From a virus: DNA of 20,436 nucleotides. Below the pieces are notes generated by a model. The model was not told where the DNA came from. It saw nothing but the letters and a program-made list of their open reading frames with translations, and made no database searches. Numbering within the stretch: position 1 is the first letter of the stretch; every line of letters starts with the position of its first letter. The stretch covers positions 1 through 20,436 of the IMG/VR virus record IMGVR_UViG_3300021139_001628. The stretch is one strand, 5' to 3'. Positions 1-7,600 of the stretch are shown piece by piece. Both the position numbers and the translations under genes were made by a program.

Positions 1-2
1 TT

Positions 3-95
3 TTAGAAACACACGATATCATGGCGGAGAGTAAAGGCAAAAACTTAGCTAGTTTTGCTCTATACGAGCAGGCTAAGTCTCTTACTCTGCTTTAG
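3..95 (+). CDS. Possible C-terminal fragment of an upstream gene (partial)
   Basis: A reading frame is already open at the left edge and runs 30 codons to a TAG stop at 93-95. The peptide contains 'HDIMAESKGKN' and 'LYEQAKSLTLL', a normal-looking soluble mix of charged and hydrophobic residues, so it could be the tail of a real protein. It would overlap the end of the minus-strand basic gene by 14 bases, tail to tail, as the gene pair at 938-960 does. I do not recognise the family. A second plus-strand frame ends at 32-34 and is too short to judge. The inverted repeat at 43-78 lies inside this frame. This is a weak call, because 30 open codons can arise by chance. Confidence 0.35.
   Translation, partial: LETHDIMAESKGKNLASFALYEQAKSLTLL
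39..78 (-). terminator. Candidate intrinsic terminator of the basic-protein gene
   Basis: Read on the minus strand, four bases after the basic-protein stop, ACTTAGC (78-72) pairs perfectly with GCTAAGT (49-43). A second stem, TGCTC/GAGCA with loop GTATA (70-56), lies between the arms. The outer stem runs straight into a T run (43-39). This is a weak but correctly placed rho-independent terminator. The outer stem is only 7 bp and the T run is short, so it could also be a processing hairpin. Confidence 0.45.
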
Positions 96-357
96 GCTTA
101 CGAGGAGCACGTGGCTTTTTAGCTGGTGCAGGAATAGATTCTACCATAGCTTTAGTAGCTTTCTCTGTTTTTGGCTTACGTGGATTACGTGGCTTTTTAG
201 CTGGTGCTGTCTCTGCAACTGGCGCTATATCAACTAGACCTACACCTTCGACTACGATAGTAGCTGGTGGCTCGCCTACAGCCACAGGTGTCTCTACTTT
301 ATAAGGAGCAACTGCTTCTTCTTTTTTCTTAAAAAAACTTTTGATAAATTTAATCAT
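82..357 (-). CDS. Small basic protein with duplicated Lys/Arg/Pro repeat
   Basis: This 91-aa protein has a short amphipathic, Lys-rich start (MIKFIKSFFKKKEE), an acidic and hydrophobic Pro/Val/Ala-rich middle (about residues 15-50), and a basic C-terminal half. The basic half holds two near-identical 14-residue copies, PAKKPRNPRKPKTE (52-65) and PAKKPRAPRKPKAE (78-91). The PRxPRKPK core resembles AT-hooks and the Lys/Pro tails of histone H1-like proteins. That suggests nucleic-acid binding through a disordered tail, but this is inference from composition only. The ATG at 357-355 has a strong ribosome site, GGAGGA (372-367), nine bases upstream. The gene stands alone on the minus strand, facing away from the superoxide dismutase-like gene across a 42-base gap. 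Similar short Lys-rich proteins occur in marine T4-like phages to my recollection; no function is known to me. Confidence 0.75.
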   Translation of the reverse strand: MIKFIKSFFKKKEEAVAPYKVETPVAVGEPPATIVVEGVGLVDIAPVAETAPAKKPRNPRKPKTEKATKAMVESIPAPAKKPRAPRKPKAE

Positions 358-376
358 AGTGTTTTATCCTCCATCG

Positions 377-384
377 TATTTATT
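377..384 (-). promoter_or_regulatory. Late-promoter-like box for the basic-protein gene
   Basis: On the minus strand the sequence is AATAAATA, one base from the T4 late-promoter consensus TATAAATA. It ends 19 bases before the ATG at 357-355. A start of transcription about six bases downstream would fall at the edge of the GGAGGA ribosome site, which is tight. The box is therefore plausible but not certain. Confidence 0.4.
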
Positions 385-386
385 CC

Positions 387-394
387 GATAAATA
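387..394 (+). promoter_or_regulatory. Late-promoter-like box for the SOD-like gene
   Basis: GATAAATA followed by T lies five bases before the ATG at 400. It matches TATAAATA in seven of eight positions, and the identical 9-mer GATAAATAT recurs at 1260-1268 ahead of the Fe-S carrier gene. If it works as a late promoter, the transcript would begin at or almost at the start codon, giving a leaderless or nearly leaderless message. That would agree with the absence of a visible ribosome site. Confidence 0.45.
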
Positions 395-399
395 TTATT

Positions 400-960
400 A
401 TGTACAACTTTATTAAACATATTACGCTAAATGAAGGGCATATCCCAAAGACACTAGAACAGTTTCCGTTGCCCTATAAGCATGATGACTTAGAGCCAAG
501 TATTAGCGAAAATACTATAGATTATCATTACGGAAAGTTGTACAAGACGTATGTAGAACGTTATAACAAAGGTGAGGGCGACCCCGACTTCAATGAAGCA
601 GGAGCATTTTTACATGATATATTATTCAGACAGTATCAAAAACCTTCAGGATCTAACGAACCCGAACACATTTCGTTGAACTTTATTAACAAGCATTTTA
701 AGAGTTTTGATAGATTCAAAGATGAATTTGAAAAAACGGCGATGAAAGTACAAGGATCCGGATGGGTATATCTAGCTCGTAACGGTGAAATAAAAACTAT
801 TAAAAATCACGAAATCAAGATGGATATTGTTCTGTTAGTTGATTGGTGGGAACATGCCTGGGCATTAGATTATCAAGCAGATAAGAAAAAATATCTAGCA
901 AATCAATGGAAAATCATAAACTGGAATTTAATCAGTTCTAGAATTGGTCGAGTGTCTTGA
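400..960 (+). CDS. Fe/Mn-type superoxide dismutase-like protein
   Basis: This 186-aa protein probably disproportionates superoxide in the infected cell. All four metal ligands of the Fe/Mn-SOD family are in place: His43 (in YHYGK), His72 (in FLHDILF), and Asp148 and His152 (in VDWWEHAW). The FPLPY start of the fold (22-26), the GSGW motif (119-122) and the gateway Tyr51 (TYV) are also present. Several features are unusual. The spacing between the first two ligands is 29 residues against 47 in E. coli SodB, so the helical hairpin is shortened. Leu47 replaces the usual second-shell His30. Gly68 sits at the Mn-SOD-like position, and His137 (KNHE) is where the catalytic Gln of Mn-SOD is expected, as in some archaeal and cambialistic enzymes. 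About 20 extra residues precede the fold. No ribosome site is seen before ATG 400, the only good start. The 3' end overlaps the zinc-ribbon gene by 23 bases. The fold is well supported; metal and activity are inferred. Confidence 0.85.
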   Translation: MYNFIKHITLNEGHIPKTLEQFPLPYKHDDLEPSISENTIDYHYGKLYKTYVERYNKGEGDPDFNEAGAFLHDILFRQYQKPSGSNEPEHISLNFINKHFKSFDRFKDEFEKTAMKVQGSGWVYLARNGEIKTIKNHEIKMDIVLLVDWWEHAWALDYQADKKKYLANQWKIINWNLISSRIGRVS

Positions 961-1225
961 GACTACTCACAGGCATATCCCAAACTCGTCTTGCTTCTAC
1001 ACCCTTACTCTGAGCAAACTTCTTAGCATCGCAGTCTCCGCATACATGATAAAAATTATTGTTTAATCGTTTAGAATCCATATTTCCTTTATCGCGCTTA
1101 AAAATACCCTGACAACTATCACATCTAAATATTAATACACACCTTTTGCGACTATAAGTGTGATGTGTACCGTACTTACTAGTGCGTACATGCTGAGTTT
1201 GTTGATATTCTTGCCCTATATACAT
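938..1225 (-). CDS. Small zinc-ribbon protein
   Basis: This 95-aa protein has a four-cysteine zinc site, CDSC (35-38) and CGDC (62-65), in a CX2C-X23-CX2C arrangement. A basic N-terminal stretch, KYGTHHTYSRKR (17-28), precedes it, and a C-terminal tail follows with the pattern RRVWDMPVSSL (79-89). The layout suggests a small nucleic-acid-binding or HNH-like zinc protein. No complete HNH catalytic motif is visible, so I do not call it a nuclease. Related short proteins with the same Cys layout and a WDMP tail occur in T4-like cyanophages to my recollection. The TAG stop (940-938) lies inside the end of the SOD-like gene, a convergent 23-base overlap. No clear Shine-Dalgarno precedes the ATG at 1225-1223, but a late-promoter-like TGTAAATA lies just upstream. 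Confidence 0.8.
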   Translation of the reverse strand: MYIGQEYQQTQHVRTSKYGTHHTYSRKRCVLIFRCDSCQGIFKRDKGNMDSKRLNNNFYHVCGDCDAKKFAQSKGVEARRVWDMPVSSLKTLDQF

Positions 1226-1230
1226 ACTAG

Positions 1231-1238
1231 TATTTACA
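1231..1238 (-). promoter_or_regulatory. Late-promoter-like box for the zinc-ribbon gene
   Basis: The minus strand reads TGTAAATA followed by C, ending five bases before the ATG at 1225-1223. This is the same spacing as the box ahead of the SOD-like gene. It matches TATAAATA in seven of eight positions. As at the SOD-like gene, no ribosome site follows, so a near-leaderless transcript would result. Confidence 0.35.
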
Positions 1239-1259
1239 TTAAGGTTATAAAAAGCCTTT

Positions 1260-1267
1260 GATAAATA
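1260..1267 (+). promoter_or_regulatory. Late-promoter-like box driving the Fe-S carrier and fibre genes
   Basis: GATAAATA followed by T is identical over nine bases to the element at 387-395. A transcript starting about six bases downstream (near 1273-1274) would just include the GAGGG ribosome site (1275-1279) and the GTG start at 1288. It is the best-placed of the boxes in this window, and the only promoter candidate seen ahead of the abutting Fe-S carrier and giant fibre genes. Confidence 0.5.
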
Positions 1268-1274
1268 TCATATC

Positions 1275-1279
1275 GAGGG
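1275..1279 (+). promoter_or_regulatory. Ribosome binding site that fixes the GTG start at 1288
   Basis: GAGGG lies eight bases before GTG 1288-1290, a normal distance. The in-frame TTG at 1258 has no such site and overlaps the promoter-like box, so the GTG is preferred as the start of the Fe-S carrier gene. Confidence 0.6.
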
Positions 1280-1287
1280 CCCTTAAA

Positions 1288-1611
1288 GTGATTACAATTA
1301 CAGAATCAGCAAAAGAAAAAATCAAAGATATCCTTTATCAAGAAGGAAACCCTAATCTAGCACTAAGAACATTTGTCCAAGGAGGAGGCTGTAGCGGTTT
1401 TAGCTATGGTTTTACAATGGACGAGGTGCAAAATGAAGACGATTTCGAATTACCCTTAGACGAATTCCGAGTACTTGTAGACAGCATGAGTATGACTTAT
1501 CTCACAGGTGCTACTATAGATTATAAAGAAGATTTAATGGGCAGTAGTTTTACTATAAAGAATCCAAATGCAACAACCACATGCGGCTGCGGTAGCAGTT
1601 TCGGAGTTTAA
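1288..1611 (+). CDS. erpA: ErpA/HesB A-type iron-sulfur cluster carrier
   Basis: This 107-aa protein is a clear member of the IscA/ErpA/HesB family, which receives Fe-S clusters and hands them to target enzymes. The three cluster-binding cysteines are Cys35 in [11 protein letters not shown] and Cys99 and Cys101 in TTCGCGSSF, the standard C-X63-C-X-C pattern. The ErpA-like stretches GNPNLALR (20-27), VDSMSMTYL (64-72) and [14 protein letters not shown] (92-105) make ErpA the closest subtype. The length is usual for the family. GTG 1288 is chosen because GAGGG sits eight bases upstream and the protein then begins MITITESA, as family members do. The in-frame TTG at 1258 would add ten untypical residues. 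hesB-like genes are known in T4-like cyanophages. The stop (1609-1611) is three bases from the giant fibre gene, whose ribosome site GGAG (1603-1606) lies inside this coding region, so translation of the two is probably coupled. A role in host Fe-S metabolism or virion metal loading is inference. Confidence 0.93.
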   Translation: MITITESAKEKIKDILYQEGNPNLALRTFVQGGGCSGFSYGFTMDEVQNEDDFELPLDEFRVLVDSMSMTYLTGATIDYKEDLMGSSFTIKNPNATTTCGCGSSFGV

Positions 1612-1614
1612 TAA

Positions 1615-4600
1615 ATGACACAACAAATAATTGATATTGGTATACAAGGTAACGACGGCACCGGTGATAGTATTCGCGAATCGTTCAATAAAGTTAATGC
1701 TAACTTTACAGAAATTTATGCTATTTTTGGTGCTGGCGGTAGTATTAAATTTGGAAACCTTGCAGATGCTCCAGGTAATAGTACATTCAGTGTAGTAAGT
1801 GCAACTGGCAATGGATCTATTGCAACTATCAACTTTACCAATCCTAACCCAGGGCTAGGGCTTCCATTTAGTATTGGACAAAATATTATTGTTACTGGCA
1901 ATATTCCTACTTCGTATAATGGAAATTATATTGTAACTAATGCAACTACAACTAGTGTTACATTCACTAGTTCGGGTAGTGGTGCGCTAACACAAACAGG
2001 TAAAATTGCTGGCAGTAGTTATAGTGCTAATCAGATTATTATGGCCAGCACCACTGGCAGTAGTTTAACAGCTAGAAATGTTGTAGGCGGTAATGGCATA
2101 ACTATTGATGCATCAAATAATCAACAATTGGTAATTAACTCAAATAGCGGAGGGTTAATTACTGATCCGCAACCAACTCTAGGCACTCATATGAATGCCG
2201 ACGCATTTATTATAGGTAATCTAGCAGATCCAGATCCAAGTTTAGTCAGTCAATTTAATGCAGTTTTTGCCAGTAAGGGATATACAACCACACTAGGGCA
2301 AATGGCTGTTACTGTAAATTACGCTAACAACCATTATCTGCAAGTCACTAATGGACAAATTGTTGGACCGTTACGTGTTAGAGCAATGCCGAGTGTGGCT
2401 CAAACAACCGATCCAGACTATAATGCAAGTTTGACAGGAAACTATGTAGCTACTGAAGCTATACAACGTCAACACGCAGTATTGCGAGATGGCGATACTA
2501 TGACAGGATTGTTAGAATTAAGTGATCATCCTGGCAGTATGGCAGGGTATGGTATTAGAAATGGTAATGACGATCTGCAAGCGGCTACCAAATTTTATGT
2601 AGATAATAATACACATTACAGTAATGTAAATTTATATGTTAGCACAGGTGGCGATGATACACAACGTAACACTCCTCCTGGACGAGAAGGCCGTGCGCCG
2701 CAGTATGCCTACAAATCAGTTGGTGCTGCCTTACTACAAGCACAAAATTTAATCAATTTAGCGTTTTCTGAACCCGGACCATATCGTCAGACTATTGCTT
2801 ATACCATTGGACCAACTCTATATACAAGTAGTATTACCGGTGTTACCTTTAGCGGTGGCAATAGTGCAGTACAAGGTTATTTGGATGCCGCTAGTTTACT
2901 AGAAGCTAACAAATCTTTCATCCAAGCAGAAACTATAGCTTACTTAAACAACAAATATGTAAATGCATTTACATTTGATAAAACTCGTTATGCCAATATT
3001 ATGTCTAATATTGTTAATGGCATAGCATATGACTTAGCATTAGGTACAACATTTAATTCTACTACTCAAGCCAGTATATTATTCGATGGCTATAATGCAG
3101 ATGTGAGCGGTAACTTAACAACAATACTTGCGGCTATTAAAAATGCATCTCAACAGATAACAAATTATTCTTATAGTTCAACAAATTTACAAAATTACCT
3201 TACTAGTGTAATAAATGCTGTGTGTTATGATTTAGAATTCAATTCTAATTATCAAAGTATTCAGGTTGCATTAGGATTTAATTATGCAAATACTGGAATA
3301 GAAACAACACCATCTATTATCAATACACCTGCAACAGCAACTAGTGGCACGGCAACTGGATCTAGTTGTACTATATCTGGAACTACTATGATTGTGGGCG
3401 GAACTGTGGTAGGTTATTTTGCAGTAGGCATGACATTAAGCGGTGCAGGTATTCTTAACGGAACTACTATTATTGCATTAGGTACTGGAACCGGCGGTGC
3501 TGGATCATATACTATTAGTTCTAGTTATGGTACTGCTTTAAGTGATATTAAAGTAACTGGAGTTAATAATACAGTTACCGTTGGAAGCACACAAGGTATG
3601 GTGGTGAATGCCGCTATTGTCTTTACTGGAACTAGTTTTGGCAATATTGTACCAGGAAACACTTATTATATTACTAGTATTGTAGATAGCACTCATATTA
3701 CTATTAGTTCTAGTTACGGTGGTTCTAATTATTCCCTAACTACAGCAACTGGTTCTTTGGAAGCCAATACAACTGCTCCAAGTGAAATAGTTGGTATCCT
3801 TACAAATTTAGGAACACAAATTTCAGCACTATCGGCTGTGGCTACCAGTAGCACTATTTCCAGTTCGATTGAGACTATTCTTGCCAACATAGGCAATATC
3901 ATTGTAACTGGTAGTGTACCAAACCCAACCTTTCCTCCTGTTGTTTCAAATACTGGATTAACCAGCGCAGTAAATTTATTATTGAATAACATTTCATTTA
4001 TTCAAGCAGAAGTAATTGCCTACTTGTTGGCAAACTATCCAACAGTTACATATAATAAAACCACGTGCCAACGAGATGTAAAATATATTGTATGGGCATT
4101 GTGTTATGATTTAACATATGGCGGTAACAGTCAGAGTATACATGCTGGATTGCAATATTGGATTAATGCTGTACTACAAATTGCTAGTTACGAACAAGCG
4201 GCCACAGTTTCAGCTATTGGTTATATTGGTGTTATTGCACAAAATATCGTACAGAATCAAACACCAGTTAAACTATATCAAACTGGTGTTATTCAGTATG
4301 AAAATTCAACTTTAAGCGGAGGTAGTGTAGCAACATCTTCAATAGCCGCAAACATTACTACTATTCAATCGATTGTTGGAAGTAGTAGTCAGCTAAGTCC
4401 TACTGTAGTTGCTCCAACAACATCATCAGTATCGACTACACTAGCTACAGCAGTTTCGGCTATTAAAGCAAATACAACCACTTTAGAATCAAACGCTATT
4501 AGTTTTGTAAACAATAACTTCCCTATAATTAACAATACACTTCAACAAACTACTATTAATACATTATTTGGAATAATAACTTCAATATTATCTAATGGTA

Positions 4601-7600
4601 TTAATAGTCGAACAACTCCTACATACTCAACAACAGGGCTGGGAGCCAGTATTGTACAAGCACAAGCGGCTATTTTAGCTAATATACCTTTCATCACAGC
4701 AGAAACTAATGCTTGGATAAATGTTCAATATCCAGCTGTTAGCTACAGTGCAACAAGTAGTACAAGAGATTTAACATACGTTTTAGAAGCAGTTGTTTAT
4801 GATATCACTTATGGCGGTAATGCGGCTACTACACAAGCGGCTAATCTATATTATGCAAATGGCACGAACCAATTAACTACAGGTCTACCTGCTGTTTGTT
4901 CGGCTGCTCTGAATCACGCATTAAATGTAACACAAACTGTAATAGCAAATAGTGTTGTAACTCCAAGTGTAGGTAATTATATTACTACAACAGGTGTAAG
5001 TGTAACTGGCGGTTATGCTACTGTTACATTTGCTAATCAAGGCAGTGTGCCATATACTATAAATCAAGTAATAACCATACAAGGTATGACGCCTGGTAAT
5101 TATAACGGTTATTGGACTGTAACTGGTTGTACTGCAACTAGCGTAACATTCGCCATAAGTAGCAATTATGGATCACAAACTGTTGCCGGTAAAATTACTA
5201 CCCAAGTTCAAAATGCTAGTTGGACACTCAGTTCTGGACAAAGTTCAACTGTCAACACATTGTTTAATATTGTAACCGGTGTTATTAATTCTGGCACATT
5301 GGTTACACCTACTTATCCAAGTATTTCTAGCGCCAGCTCATCATTGCAAACAACATTTGGTATCATTCAAAATAATGCATATACCATTTCACAAAATGTA
5401 GTAAGTTATTTGAGTACAACCTTTGCTGGCGGATTTAGTTATAACCAAGCTACCTGTTATAGAGATATTGGATATATTATTGATGCACAAGCTATCGATT
5501 TATTAACAGATGGTACATATCAAAGTATCACTGCCGGTAAAAGTTATTACAAGAATGTAAGTGCCAAATCTATTGCTATTGGAACACAATTAACCGAGAC
5601 AATAGATGGTATACAGTTTGCTCAACAACTAGCAGTCCAGGTGTTGAATCAAACCACACAGTCTCGTTATCAATCATTAGTAACACAACAAGTCAATTCA
5701 ACAATCGTAATTGGAACTAATACTATTACTGGCACAGCTGGTACTACAGTAACACTAGGTACTCAAATAAGTTTGGCGGAAGGCCAGGCTATTATAACAG
5801 GATCCAGTATTAGTACCAGTGGTGGACTTGGACAAAGCACAACATATTATGTGGCAGCGGCTGTAACAAATTCATTTACTGTAACTTTAGCATCTAGTTA
5901 TGCAAATGCTATTGCTGGAATTCCTTTAACTTTTAGTACTCTTGCATATAGCACAAATAATGTAATCAGTATCACTGCTGTATATAATGCTACAGTAGGT
6001 ACAAACGTAGCTACTGGATCATATGTAAGCAATACTACAACACAATTGACTTTGACCAGTGTAAGTGGAACAATAGTACCCGGCATGGTTATTACTGGAG
6101 CTGGTTGGACCAACAGCACTCCTGTTACTGTAGTTAGTATAGTCAGCCCAAGTATAGTAATTATTAGCGCGGCTCCTGCTGGCACACCTAGCGGAACTGT
6201 AACATTAACTGCAACTCCAGTTACAACACTTAACGCCAACATGAATACTATTATTAGTATTATCAATGGCGGAGTCGGTGCGGCACCAACACCAAGTTTT
6301 GGTAGTGGTTACTATACTGTTACATTTAGTAACGGAGGTAATGGATATGTTGACCAAGGCCAAAGTGGTGACAATCACATTATTCCTGGTAAAATAATAG
6401 TTGGCGATAATAGTAGCACCTATGGCCAAATCATTAGTTACACTCCTGGAGTTAGTTCAGCTAATGATACTGTTACATTAAATCTAACTCGTCCGGGATT
6501 CTTTACATATATTCCAACTACAGCTTCTGGCTCAAGTGGAAGCTCAAATATAACAGTAGCGTCTACAACTTATACCAGTCAGTTCAATAGTACCTCAACT
6601 ATTGTTGTTGGTTTAGGTGTAACAGGAACAAATATACCGTTAGGAGCAACAGTAACGGCTATAAATGGAAATGTCATAACACTGAGTTCTCCATTATCTG
6701 CAAACATTACTTCGGGCTCTGTAATATTTGGAGAATTGTTAGACTTTGGAGAAACAGTAGCGGATCAGAATATTACTGTGTTTGTTGAAAGTGGTATCTA
6801 TTATGAAGACTATCCATTAAAACTTTCAGCTAACGTAACTATTCGTGGCGATGACTTCCGTCGTACAATTATTCGTCCATTGAATCGTATTAGTCAATCA
6901 CCATGGCGCAATACTTTCTTCTACAGAGATAGTATTATTGACGGTATGCAAATTGGTTTAATTAATTTTTCTGGAACTGATTATGCGGCGGCCACAAATT
7001 CAACTGCTTCCGTTAGCGGTACTACCGGTAATATACAAATTACACTAGGCACTGGACAAGCAAGTCCAACTTGGATCGGATATGTAATCTGTGATGCAAC
7101 TAGCGAAACTGGTACTGCCGGCAAAGCAGTTATTAACACCGTTAGCGGTAATGTCATGAATTGTACTGTAGTCTATCCATTTGCCGCGGTTAAAACTTAT
7201 GCTGCCGGAACATGGCACATGTACAATACATTGAACTATGGACGTCACTATTTGTCTAATCCATTGGATATTAACAGTACTCCATTGAATAATAAAAATA
7301 TTGACGTATTTTTAGTTAACGATGCTACTCGTATCAAATTAATCACTTGTCAAGGACACGGCGGATTTATGATGGTACTTGACCCAGAAGGTCAGATCAA
7401 GACTAAGTCACCATATGGTCAAGAATCAGCCAGCTTCTCAGGCAGTATTAATCGTCAACGTTTTGCTGGTGGTCAATTGATTGATGGATTTGCTGGACGC
7501 TTATTTGGTACTATCACCGGAGTATCAAACAATGGGTATTCTATAACTGTTACTGGAAGTTTGAATAGCGGTCTAGATGTACGTGCTCCGCAGACTCCTT

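Noticed and set aside
55-237. Plus-strand frame of 60 codons rich in Leu, Trp, Cys and Ser
   Set aside because: It is the antisense of the duplicated Lys/Arg/Pro repeat of the minus-strand basic gene, and its composition is what those codons give when reversed.
880-937. Weak stem (ACTG...CAGT) as terminator of the zinc-ribbon gene
   Set aside because: Only four base pairs, with no T run on the minus strand; it is probably chance inside the SOD-like coding region.
1258-1287. TTG-initiated ten-codon extension of the Fe-S carrier
   Set aside because: It overlaps the late-promoter-like box, has no ribosome site and adds residues untypical of the family; GTG 1288 is better supported.
4118-4315. 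Plus-strand frame of 65 codons in another phase of the giant gene
   Set aside because: It lies within helical repeat 2 and its downstream region, has no ribosome site, and its residues do not resemble any module.
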